Virus record (IMG/VR): IMGVR_UViG_3300017751_000078
Coordinates: 1-35,597 of that record
Origin: a virus
Strand: one strand, 5' to 3'
Length of the DNA stretch: 35,597 bases
In this document: in pieces, positions 1 to 7,021 of the stretch
How the letters are laid out: each line of letters starts with the position of its first letter
Position numbering within the stretch: the stretch's first letter is position 1
Program-made: the position numbers and the translations under genes
The notes under the pieces: generated by a model
The model's input: the letters and a program-made list of their open reading frames with translations, nothing else
The model's database searches: none
Told to the model about the DNA's origin: nothing

Positions 1-236
1 AGGTCGATATCAGAAGCTAAAATTAAATCTTCTAATGACTTAATTCTTTTTGATTTATCAGTTGTAAGAGTAGCTGAAGATTTCTTTTCTTCAAATGTTA
101 TGTTTCGAGTATCAGATTTTGTTGCGTCATACAACAACCTTTTTTGAGTATCAATAGGTAATCTTCTGAATAATTTTACATATTCAATTAAATCTTTTTT
201 CCAACGAGGTCTGTAAGTATTATCGCTTACATCCAT
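1..236 (-). CDS. Partial unknown protein, runs off the left edge
   Basis: The frame opens with ATG at 236 and stays open to base 1, giving at least 78 residues without a stop, so the 3' end lies outside the window. The start overlaps the end of the upstream holin-like gene by 17 bases, as is common for co-translated genes here. The protein is hydrophilic and rich in Lys, Asp and Ser, with a basic N-terminal segment (YRPRWKKDLIEYVKLFRR) and no membrane segment. I do not recognise a family. Its place after two small membrane proteins suggests it belongs to the lysis or late accessory genes, but that is inference only. Confidence 0.6.
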   Translation of the reverse strand, partial: MDVSDNTYRPRWKKDLIEYVKLFRRLPIDTQKRLLYDATKSDTRNITFEEKKSSATLTTDKSKRIKSLEDLILASDID

Positions 237-495
237 TGTTGCAAGAATTTGATTTTTCAAAAACACTAAAGCATAAAGGCAAAATTCCTAATCCAAATAG
301 GATTAAAGCATTTGTATCTATTCCGTATTTCTCAACATGCAGGGAAGCACTCACAACTATTACTCCACTAATTGTCCTTTTGCTACTCCACTTTCCTTTA
401 CTATCAGTAAATAAATCTTTTACTGCTTTTAGTAATTCAGTTACGGGTTTTACTCCACCCGAAACTAAAGCCTGTCCAATCCACTTCTTAAACAT
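220..495 (-). CDS. Holin-like small membrane protein
   Basis: This is a 91-residue protein with an amphipathic basic N-terminus, a charged stretch near residues 30-40 (DSKGKWSSKR) and two hydrophobic segments at about residues 42-52 and 62-80 (ALILFGLGILPLCFSVF). Size, two hydrophobic segments and a charged tail fit a phage holin, which would permeabilise the inner membrane at lysis. Its ATG shares one base with the stop of the upstream 53-codon gene (TAATG), so the two are probably translationally coupled. The family cannot be named from sequence alone. A structural membrane protein is an alternative. Confidence 0.6.
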   Translation of the reverse strand: MFKKWIGQALVSGGVKPVTELLKAVKDLFTDSKGKWSSKRTISGVIVVSASLHVEKYGIDTNALILFGLGILPLCFSVFEKSNSCNNGCKR

Positions 496-656
496 TATTT
501 TTTCTTTTTATAGTTAGGAACAAACGCGTCTATTACTGTGTCTAGCCACCCAAAGATTTTATTATCTTTATCTGATGGTGTTAAGTTTGTTACTACTTTT
601 GCGAAAGCCATTAAACCAACTAATAACTCTAACCAATTGTTTTGTACAAATTCCAT
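495..656 (-). CDS. Small (53 aa) membrane-associated phage protein, lysis-cluster candidate
   Basis: This is a short gene found by reading the minus strand between the DUF5675 gene and the holin-like gene. ATG at 656 and TAA at 495-497 give 53 residues. The N-terminal half is hydrophobic (WLELLVGLMAFAKVV), the middle is NLTPSDKDNKIFGWLDTVID, and the end is KKKK. The stop overlaps the next ATG by one base (TAATG) and the start is 2 bases past the upstream stop. That exact fit between neighbours, plus the hydrophobic start and basic tail, argues that it is real. Similar short proteins with a membrane segment and an FGWLD-like motif are, from memory, frequent in Bacteroidetes phages. Its function is unknown; it may be a second holin-like component. 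Confidence 0.65.
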   Translation of the reverse strand: MEFVQNNWLELLVGLMAFAKVVTNLTPSDKDNKIFGWLDTVIDAFVPNYKKKK

Positions 657-658
657 AA

Positions 659-1069
659 TTATCTATTTTTAATTGTTAATTGAATACTATTACTTTTTGT
701 AGCTTCTAGAACATTCATTAATTGCTCATGTGCTATTCTGCTATTTGCTATACTGTCATTATTTACTCTATATTCTCCTGTCAAAATACAACCCTTACTA
801 TCTTTATGTGTATTGCCAATATGAAAAAGTATCCACGATCTACCAACAACTTCATCAACTAGAATATGGTCATATTTGTAGCTACCACTTTCTATTGCTC
901 GTCTAATCCTGCAATCATATACACCTCTTGGAATGCAAGAAATTGATTTCATATTTTCTCGCCACGGCAATTCAAGAGTATGTGACATAAATTCTCCATT
1001 TATGTAAAGCTTCCCAAGTATTTCTGCTTCATTAAAAGTATCTCTAATCAATAATAAATTAGTATTCAT
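659..1069 (-). CDS. DUF5675 family protein, lysis-region
   Basis: This is a 136-residue soluble protein with the pattern I associate with DUF5675: TLELPWREN at residues 31-39, SCIPRGVY at 44-51, ILFHIGN at 80-86 and GCIL at 93-96. The conserved Cys, His and HxGN positions resemble a small enzymatic fold. Family members sit in phage lysis or tail-end regions of Gram-negative hosts and are suspected of cell-wall activity, but I know of no proven reaction. The start overlaps the upstream 56-residue membrane protein gene by 11 bases. No other lysozyme, amidase or peptidase is visible beside the holin-like genes, so this is the best endolysin-like candidate in the window, by inference. Confidence 0.7.
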   Translation of the reverse strand: MNTNLLLIRDTFNEAEILGKLYINGEFMSHTLELPWRENMKSISCIPRGVYDCRIRRAIESGSYKYDHILVDEVVGRSWILFHIGNTHKDSKGCILTGEYRVNNDSIANSRIAHEQLMNVLEATKSNSIQLTIKNR

Positions 1070-1229
1070 TATTCTTGTTTAATTTAATAAATTTATAAAT
1101 AGTAAAAATTATTGCTAGTGATAGAGAAATGAAAGTTAAAAGCTCATTCACTTCGGCAAAGCCTATTGTTAATGCACCGCCATTTGCTATGCCTACTTGG
1201 ATTGTATCTTTTACTTCTGTCATTTTCAT
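1059..1229 (-). CDS. Small (56 aa) single-pass membrane protein, holin candidate
   Basis: ATG at 1229 (a second ATG is at 1223) and TAA at 1059-1061 give 56 residues. The N-terminus is charged (MKMTEVKDTI), followed by IANGGALTIGFAEVNE, one strong hydrophobic segment at about residues 31-47 (LTFISLSLAIIFTIYKF) and a basic tail (KLNKNNEY). This is the layout of many short phage holins and of the small membrane proteins of Bacteroidetes phages. It starts 8 bases past the stop of the fibre gene and overlaps the DUF5675 gene by 11 bases, which supports translation. Its exact role (holin, antiholin or other) is inferred. Confidence 0.7.
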   Translation of the reverse strand: MKMTEVKDTIQVGIANGGALTIGFAEVNELLTFISLSLAIIFTIYKFIKLNKNNEY

Positions 1230-1236
1230 TTTATTA

Positions 1237-2421
1237 TTATGTAATTCTTATATCTATTGATTGAATTAGTTGTCCATTAACATTTTCGTTAGGATTTAAA
1301 CTAATTACTGAATACAAAATTTCATGTTGTGCTAGTGTACCTCCAATTGCTGTAGTGCTGAATTGTAAACTATCTGTACCTGCAGGATAACTAACATTTA
1401 TTTGAGCACATTCATTTAAAGTGACATTACCCGTACTGTTTGGAATTACTCCTCTGTATAAATGTATCGTACAATTTCCACTTCCAACAATAGTACCTTC
1501 AACAGAAGCAATTTCTTCTCCACCTACTGCTTGAAATATAGCACCCTGCATTGCCGTTATTTTACTTATAACCATTGCAGGTTGTGGTGTTGGAATAACT
1601 GTAGAGTACCATTTACCATCAAATCTTGTGTCGGGTGTTGCTCCAAAAATATAACCTATTGGACTTCTACCATCTGTTGCTCTATGATTAATACCACCAT
1701 TAATTGTTACGCATTTTGTATTTGCACTCGGTGTTGGTGTTGAAACAACAAAGTTTAATTTGTTTCCTGCGTCATCATAAGTTACTGCTATTCCCGTTTC
1801 AGTATTTCCCGAAACCATTCCACCTACTATGTCTGCTATTGTTTCGTTTAAATCTTCAACTATAAAACCACCATGTGAATAGTCATACATTAAAATACCA
1901 TCATTTGAAGCTAGAGTTGTTGTTGTCGTAATTGTAAAACCTGTGTCCACATCTACAATAGGTGTTGGCACTCCCTTTTGAGTAATTGAAATTCTATTAG
2001 TAGCTACCGAAATTCCTGTGTAAACATGATTTTTCTTCGAAGCATACAAAGAGGTTTCTAATGCTATCAATGATGTGTGTACGGCAGTCGCAACTGCATT
2101 AGCATTATCATTACTTGAAATTACGATAGGTTGCATATTATCATAACCCGATGGCAAAGTAAAACTACCGCTTCCATCTACATCAAAATACATTGCAGTC
2201 TTTATTGCACCATGTTCTGAATATATACAAAAGTATTTATTTTGTAAACTAGCACTCGTATCAGCAATAGTGTCAATTGTAGTTTCTAGTAAATTATGTG
2301 GCTGAATATATCCAATAGTATTACCATCAATTTTTAATGGTATACTCTGACTATTTCCCCTTTCATAATCTCTTGGAAAGTGTACTTGCTTACCTGTTTG
2401 TTTTGAATGTAGATTGCTCAT
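1237..2421 (-). CDS. Tail fibre or receptor-binding-type virion protein
   Basis: This 394-residue protein has a Thr/Ser/Gly/Asn-rich, beta-strand-like composition and few charged clusters. Its centre carries a motif seen in many phage tail fibres, around residues 190-225: ETIADIVGGMVSGNTETG followed by IAVTYDDAGNKLNFVV. The N-terminal part (to about residue 60) would attach to the virion and the C-terminal part (from about 230) looks like a beta-rich distal domain. It sits between head-completion-like genes and the lysis cluster, a usual place for fibres. The host receptor and the attachment point cannot be read from the sequence. Confidence 0.7.
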   Translation of the reverse strand: MSNLHSKQTGKQVHFPRDYERGNSQSIPLKIDGNTIGYIQPHNLLETTIDTIADTSASLQNKYFCIYSEHGAIKTAMYFDVDGSGSFTLPSGYDNMQPIVISSNDNANAVATAVHTSLIALETSLYASKKNHVYTGISVATNRISITQKGVPTPIVDVDTGFTITTTTTLASNDGILMYDYSHGGFIVEDLNETIADIVGGMVSGNTETGIAVTYDDAGNKLNFVVSTPTPSANTKCVTINGGINHRATDGRSPIGYIFGATPDTRFDGKWYSTVIPTPQPAMVISKITAMQGAIFQAVGGEEIASVEGTIVGSGNCTIHLYRGVIPNSTGNVTLNECAQINVSYPAGTDSLQFSTTAIGGTLAQHEILYSVISLNPNENVNGQLIQSIDIRIT

Positions 2422-2427
2422 TGTGTT

Positions 2428-2970
2428 TTAATAAAATATTATTCCATGATTTTTATTTGCACTTCCACTATCTGTTTTGCCATCTTCATTTGGTGCGTTT
2501 TTTCGAAATGTTGGATAAGCAGAAATTTGTGCGTCACCATGCAGGAAGTCAATCATATCATTTAAATATACTGTAGCTTTTCGGTAAGTATCTTGCTTTA
2601 TTAAATCATATTGCTTCTGACTTACTGCGGTACTGAAATCATCTATATTAGTCGTTATACCTGAATTAGAGGTATTGTATTGTAAGTCATTCATGATTTC
2701 AAACTTCACAAACCATGATAAAGTTCTTATTAGATAGTCATTCATTAAAGTTTGATTTGCAACACTCAATGTACCCGCGTCATTCTCGGTAACTAATTCC
2801 TCGTAATACAATCTACTCAATGGCTTTTCAAGATGATTTATTTCTGCTAACTTAATCATATTCATACTAATAAGAGTAGTGTCAAAATTCAAATTAGTTA
2901 TGCTATTTGACATCACCTGTAGAGGTGTAACCAAAGTTTGTAAATTATTTACATTGTTATAGACAGCCAT
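2428..2970 (-). CDS. Probable head-tail connector-like protein (DUF6712-like)
   Basis: This is a 180-residue, largely helical protein. It has a characteristic central run, LYYEELVTENDAGTLSVANQ (residues 54-73), then NDYLIRTLSWFVKFEIMNDL, and a Tyr/Asp-rich segment KQYDLIKQDTYRKATVYLND. Bacteroidetes phages have proteins of this size and pattern after the portal, annotated as DUF6712 or head-tail connector-like; I assign it by resemblance and position only. It starts 2 bases from the upstream stop, which implies one transcript with the head genes. The function remains inferred. Confidence 0.5.
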   Translation of the reverse strand: MAVYNNVNNLQTLVTPLQVMSNSITNLNFDTTLISMNMIKLAEINHLEKPLSRLYYEELVTENDAGTLSVANQTLMNDYLIRTLSWFVKFEIMNDLQYNTSNSGITTNIDDFSTAVSQKQYDLIKQDTYRKATVYLNDMIDFLHGDAQISAYPTFRKNAPNEDGKTDSGSANKNHGIIFY

Positions 2971-2971
2971 A

Positions 2972-3424
2972 TTATGAAGTAATAGATATCATTTCTATTT
3001 CAACACTTTCTGTAAGTCCCATACCAAATACTGCCGTTAAATCTTCAAGAGTACCAGGTGTTGTAGCATGTCCATTTGGTGCACTCTGATTATTCATCAA
3101 AATGAAACTTTCATGAGGTCCAATTTTTTGTATCCAATTGTTTGCTGAAGCATATTGCAGTTGGATAACTAAATTATTTGTGTCATCTACATTTGTAATT
3201 CGAAGATACTTCATTTCATCTCCAATTATTGTTCCAAGCCTATCTGTACTTCCTAAAGCTAAAATTTGTGCATACTCACCTCTTGGCAATTCCATTATTC
3301 TTTGATAAACCTTACCCTGTGTTTGAGTAGTGTGGATAATTGTATTTCCATGAGTTTGTCCATTTAAAGAAATGCTTTCTTGTATTGTACTTGTTAAAGT
3401 AGCAGGTATAATTGTTGTTGCCAT
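2972..3424 (-). CDS. Virion-associated hypothetical protein
   Basis: This 150-residue protein is rich in Thr, Ile, Gly and Gln with an alternating beta-strand pattern (for example NTIIHTTQTQGKVYQRIMEL, and LVIQLQYASANNWIQKIG). It has no cysteines, no signal peptide and no membrane segment. It lies 4-5 bases from both neighbours between a portal-linked gene and a connector-like gene, so a structural role such as head decoration or stopper is likely. I do not recognise the family. Confidence 0.55.
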   Translation of the reverse strand: MATTIIPATLTSTIQESISLNGQTHGNTIIHTTQTQGKVYQRIMELPRGEYAQILALGSTDRLGTIIGDEMKYLRITNVDDTNNLVIQLQYASANNWIQKIGPHESFILMNNQSAPNGHATTPGTLEDLTAVFGMGLTESVEIEMISITS

Positions 3425-3427
3425 AAT

Positions 3428-3790
3428 TTAATATTTTTTCTTTTTACTATAATTATCTATTTGTTCTAATTTTCTTATTGCCCATTCTACTCCCGAAGTT
3501 CCACCCCATGCGTCCCACATTAAACCTCCACAACCCTCGTCATAAGGTACATCTTTGTGTTGTTGGTGTCTTTTGAATGAAGCCATTCGAGCAATAGTTT
3601 TACGGGATAATGGCTCACGATTTGCTAGTTGATTTGCTCTTGTCCAACCTACTTGTGTGCCACATTTACTTCCGTTTTTCTCCTTATAAGCTAATGCCTT
3701 TCTTGCGTTATTTGAAGCTGATTTCGGATAATCCGAATAAGTTTCCATTGCAAAATTTATCTTGTCTGCTATGTCTTTATTAATACTCAT
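3428..3790 (-). CDS. Conserved portal-linked phage protein of unknown function
   Basis: This 120-residue protein has a clear motif series: ARKALAYKEKNGSKCGTQVG, then WTRANQLANREPLSRKTIARM (starting at about residue 49), then ASFKRHQQHKD and GGLMWDAWGGTSGVEWAIRK. I have seen this series, with its RANQLANREPLS and WDAWGG blocks, in proteins or domains coded near portal and prohead protease genes in many tailed phages; no biochemical role is known to me. The start overlaps the portal gene end by 11 bases. The basic, aromatic character would suit binding to DNA or to the portal. Confidence 0.6.
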   Translation of the reverse strand: MSINKDIADKINFAMETYSDYPKSASNNARKALAYKEKNGSKCGTQVGWTRANQLANREPLSRKTIARMASFKRHQQHKDVPYDEGCGGLMWDAWGGTSGVEWAIRKLEQIDNYSKKKKY

Positions 3791-5042
3791 TTTGATCTTC
3801 AGTTTTTACACTTTTTTCGTCATCAACTTCTTTCTTGTTGCTTAATTTATCGTATCCTTCAATCGCTTCATATCCTAAACAAGCTCTTAATTCGTTTATT
3901 TCAAGAACATCTGATATAGTAATGTCACTCATGAAACTAATCGGTGGCTCATGTTTTACCATAAACTCGCTTGTATCTAATCCATTATCCTGCCAAACCT
4001 TTTTAATAGGTTTTAATAATTGATAGCAAGTTCCTTTGACAATTGTATTCATTACCATTTCGTATGCTATTCTAATTTCGCTACCTGTGTTACTCATCTT
4101 ACCCGAAGATACAATTCCCGATAAAGCAGGTTGCCACCTATGGCTTGAAATTATATTTTGGTGTGTTGTTGTCTGCAAATCTAAAAAACTACCCTCTGTA
4201 TTATCTTGAATAGTTGTTACACTAGCAGGAGAACTGTCACCATTTTTTACTAAAAATAATATCTTACCATTATTTCCCTCACCCGTAAATTTGCTTTTAG
4301 CTTCTTCTACTAAATTCTCTGCTTCTTCATCTGACATGTCACCATTGATTTCGACAATACTGCTTGGCTGAAAATGATTTTTAAATTTAGTATTATTCCA
4401 TCTTCCAATTTCATAATCTACACTTATACTTTCTAATGCTGCCACATAGTCGGGTAATCCATAATGATTAAATTCTGGCTCGTAATCTTTAATATGTATT
4501 ATACTCCTTTTGTTTCCACCATCATTTACAAATGCAGGATAAAAAGGTACTACTTGTGCTTTATTTTTTTGAGAATTATACTTACTCCAATTCGGGTGTA
4601 TAATTACATTCTCTTTATCTTTTGAAACTCTAACTTTTGTTGCGTCTACATGAAACATATTAAAGCCACCATTAAATGTAACTACTTCAATATAAGCATT
4701 TCCAAAAGTGTAATAGTCATCTATGACTTTCTTAAACACTTCCATAAAGCTTTCATCATTAGAATTCATATCTTCTAACTTTGCTTTAAGTTTCTCGTTT
4801 TCACAAATGAAACCTGTACCTAAAGTAAATACTGTCTTTTGCGAAAGTATTGCTCTGTGAGTAGCTGACTTTCTTTTTAATTCTGCTAAATGTTGTGGGA
4901 AGTCGTTTTTAACTTTATCTCCAAATGGGATATAGTCATAAGATAGAAGATCTAAATCTTTTTCCTCTTGAACATCTTTAGGATTAGTAAGATTAAATAC
5001 TCCAAATTTTAAAACACTTTTTGGATTACTTTTCTTTGACAT
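3780..5042 (-). CDS. Phage portal protein
   Basis: This is a protein of about 420 residues with portal character. It has an N-terminal DYIPFGDKVKNDFPQHLAEL segment, then KSATHRAILSQKTVFTLGTG, the central YYTFGNAYIEVV and HIKDYEPEFNHYGLPDYVAA blocks, and the wing/stem region with HQNIISSHRWQPALSGI and SNTGSEIRIAYEMV. These match the PBSX/A118-like portal pattern. The portal forms the dodecameric ring through which DNA is packaged and ejected. I start it at ATG 5042 (MSKKSNPK) because the longer reading from 5072 adds only MILKLLHRKQ and would overlap the upstream gene by 47 bases; 5042 leaves 17. It lies downstream of the capsid gene, the reverse of the usual portal-protease-capsid order. Confidence 0.8.
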   Translation of the reverse strand: MSKKSNPKSVLKFGVFNLTNPKDVQEEKDLDLLSYDYIPFGDKVKNDFPQHLAELKRKSATHRAILSQKTVFTLGTGFICENEKLKAKLEDMNSNDESFMEVFKKVIDDYYTFGNAYIEVVTFNGGFNMFHVDATKVRVSKDKENVIIHPNWSKYNSQKNKAQVVPFYPAFVNDGGNKRSIIHIKDYEPEFNHYGLPDYVAALESISVDYEIGRWNNTKFKNHFQPSSIVEINGDMSDEEAENLVEEAKSKFTGEGNNGKILFLVKNGDSSPASVTTIQDNTEGSFLDLQTTTHQNIISSHRWQPALSGIVSSGKMSNTGSEIRIAYEMVMNTIVKGTCYQLLKPIKKVWQDNGLDTSEFMVKHEPPISFMSDITISDVLEINELRACLGYEAIEGYDKLSNKKEVDDEKSVKTEDQNEY

Positions 5043-5280
5043 CTGTTTTCGGTGTAGAAGTTTCAATATCAACTAAATCACTACCTGCTTCGTACATTGC
5101 TCTCATAATATCCGAAGTTACAGTTGCTACTTTAAATCTTGTTCCGTTAAATTGGATAGTAGCATTTTCATCAAGCTTAACTGTCCAAATATATTTTCTG
5201 TTCTTTTTTGCCATGTTCTCTAATTTTTTTGCTAATGTAACAATTTTATTTTTATTTCCTCTACAATTACAATCTTTCAT
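5026..5280 (-). CDS. Small basic hypothetical protein of the head module
   Basis: This is an 84-residue protein. Its N-terminus is Cys-containing and basic (MKDCNCRGNKNK), followed by a helical stretch (IVTLAKKLENMAKKNRKY) and a beta-like part (TVKLDENATIQFNGTRFKVA). It begins 16 bases after a strong hairpin that separates it from the tail-tube-like gene and it overlaps the portal start by 17 bases. I recognise no family. The position suggests an accessory head or portal-loading factor. Confidence 0.5.
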   Translation of the reverse strand: MKDCNCRGNKNKIVTLAKKLENMAKKNRKYIWTVKLDENATIQFNGTRFKVATVTSDIMRAMYEAGSDLVDIETSTPKTDVKEK

Positions 5281-5295
5281 TTTTTCTTTTATAAA

Positions 5296-5337
5296 CTAAA
5301 AGGGTGGGTAAGCCATTCACCTACTCCACCCCTTTAG
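5296..5337 (-). terminator. Stable hairpin between tail-tube-like gene and portal group
   Basis: Read on the minus strand, CTAAAGGGGTGG and CCACCCTTTTAG form a 12-base-pair stem with one G-U pair and a loop of about 18 bases. The downstream stretch (TTTATAAAAGAAAAA) is AT-rich but has no solid T run. It could be a partial terminator, or a processing/stability hairpin protecting the abundant capsid and tail-tube message while lowering portal expression. Confidence 0.55.
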
Positions 5338-5364
5338 AATAAAACACTATGAAGAAACTAACTT

Positions 5365-5946
5365 TTAAGTTATTGAATATTCATTTATGTTAGCAGTCGC
5401 AACTGCTATTCCTGCACCCGATGGTACATATTCTCTTGGATATTCTGCCATGAAACCTGTAAGTTTAACTACTGTTTCATTTGCGTCTTGCAATGCACTA
5501 CCTGTGTTTTGCTCTCCACTTGCGAACTCTAGAAATGCTTCTGGTGAAAATATCTCATCATATCCTAAAACGAATTGGTAAGTATTTGTTCCATCATCTG
5601 CAAAAGTTTCAACTACTGCAAATAAACCACAAGTATTAGATAATTCTTCTAATCTAGCTTGTACTAGCTTTGTGATTTTTGGAACTGTAAAACCTAATTC
5701 AGTTTCAACTATTGTAGACCCGTTCTCTCTTGTTGCGTTTGCAGTAAAGTAAGCAGTTTCTCTATCAAATTCAAATTTATAGATAAACTTACCTGCTCCT
5801 AATGCAAAAGATGTATACTCGTGAGTACCTGCCGTAGCAACTGTTGTAGCTACATCATCTACTTGTCCAAGATAGATTGCTTTCAAACCACCTCTTCTAT
5901 TTCTGTCCGTACAAGTTATTATATGTCCTGCTGTTAATACACTCAT
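5365..5946 (-). CDS. Virion structural protein, probable major tail-tube protein
   Basis: This 193-residue protein is rich in Thr, Ala, Gly and Val with alternating beta-strand segments (KFIYKFEFDRETAYFTANAT, TYQFVLGYDEIF, ETVVKLTGFMAEYP). Size and composition fit a tail-tube or head-decoration protein. The internal LVQARLEELSNTCGLFAVVE helix-strand element resembles one I recall in Bacteroidetes phage tail-tube-like proteins. It follows the capsid gene by 27 bases and is itself followed by a stable hairpin, consistent with high expression. Decoration protein is the main alternative. Confidence 0.5.
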   Translation of the reverse strand: MSVLTAGHIITCTDRNRRGGLKAIYLGQVDDVATTVATAGTHEYTSFALGAGKFIYKFEFDRETAYFTANATRENGSTIVETELGFTVPKITKLVQARLEELSNTCGLFAVVETFADDGTNTYQFVLGYDEIFSPEAFLEFASGEQNTGSALQDANETVVKLTGFMAEYPREYVPSGAGIAVATANINEYSIT

Positions 5947-5973
5947 TTTTTATTTATTTTTTAGAGGTTAATA

Positions 5974-6990
5974 CTATGCGTTACTATCTGCCGTTACTGT
6001 TAATTCGTCATTCTTGTAGTTTACTCCCATAACATACTCAAATCTGAAACGATTATATTTCAAATCTTTGTTATACCACAAGTCTGCACCACCAACACTA
6101 TCGTAATCAGTTGCAACAACAATGTTATTCTTAACAGTTAAAACTGCAAGATGTCCATCTAATTTATTAGCAGGTGTATTTAAACTTGGAGCAGTTAAAG
6201 GAACTGCTATATTACTATCATTAGCAATAACTGTATCCCATAATCCCATTTCTACAATCGGAATGCCTTGGTAAGAAAGTTGTTTAGTACCATCAGTCAT
6301 TGATATGTAAGCTAACTCTTGTCCACCCGCTGCCAATGTTTGTCTGTAATTGTCTGCTAAAGAACGAGTAACGAAAAATACTAAATCATCTCTCATCTCC
6401 ATACCCTCGCTTGGCATTGCGTCAATCATTGTTTGAAATTCTGCTTTTGCAACATTTGCTCCAAGAGCACCCGAAGCGATTGCCAATCTTTGTGAAGCAG
6501 GAAGTCCTGCTAATTGCTTTAAGATACCATCATAAGAATTATAATCAACATAAGGTGCAGTAGCATTAGCACTATCGTTAAACCATAATTGTCTTTGTAA
6601 ATCTCTGTCTACTCCTCTTAACATTACATTAGCTACAATTTCTTGAAGAATTGTTCCTGTAATATCATCTTTGTTTAATCCTAAACGAAGTAATTCGCCT
6701 TTGATTGTGTTGAAGAAAGCTCCACCTGCTTGCTCTACTTCTGCTTCCATACGAGCAACCGAAATTGTTCTTTGTGTGTAAGATACACCTGTTGCACCTG
6801 CAAAACCCGAAGCTTCTGCTTTAGTGATTTTGTCTAATGTAGAAAACTTGTCTAGTTTTTGAGAAGATTTTACTCCTGTCATTACTTCAAAGTAATCCAT
6901 TGCTTTGTTACCTACAAATAAAGGTTGCAAGAAGTATGCTAATGCGTCCTCTTTTGAGTAAGTTAAAGCCGTTGTAATTAAATTTGCCAT
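5974..6990 (-). CDS. Major capsid protein
   Basis: This 338-residue protein lies directly after the prohead protease. It starts MANLITTALTYSKEDALAYF and has the mixed alpha/beta, Ala/Gly/Asp-rich composition of capsid proteins. Features include FLQPLFVG (residues 20-27), a mid-region DRDLQRQLWFNDSANATAPY, a central domain with DDLVFFVTRSLADNYRQTL, the YQGIPIVEMGLWD block and the C-terminal FRFEYVMGVNYKNDEL. These are typical of HK97-fold capsids that carry no long delta domain, where the separate or protease-fused scaffold does that job. The N-terminus is short, so a large cleaved scaffold inside this gene is unlikely. There is no promoter directly upstream; it would be read from the protease gene. 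Confidence 0.8.
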   Translation of the reverse strand: MANLITTALTYSKEDALAYFLQPLFVGNKAMDYFEVMTGVKSSQKLDKFSTLDKITKAEASGFAGATGVSYTQRTISVARMEAEVEQAGGAFFNTIKGELLRLGLNKDDITGTILQEIVANVMLRGVDRDLQRQLWFNDSANATAPYVDYNSYDGILKQLAGLPASQRLAIASGALGANVAKAEFQTMIDAMPSEGMEMRDDLVFFVTRSLADNYRQTLAAGGQELAYISMTDGTKQLSYQGIPIVEMGLWDTVIANDSNIAVPLTAPSLNTPANKLDGHLAVLTVKNNIVVATDYDSVGGADLWYNKDLKYNRFRFEYVMGVNYKNDELTVTADSNA

Positions 6991-7021
6991 TTCTTTTTTA
7001 CTTTTTGTTAATTATTAATTA

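Noticed and set aside
1462-1743. Plus-strand ORFs, e.g. in the fibre, terminase and tape-measure genes
   Set aside because: They lie fully opposite convincing minus-strand genes and have low-complexity Ser/Cys/Phe-rich translations typical of antisense frames in AT-rich DNA.
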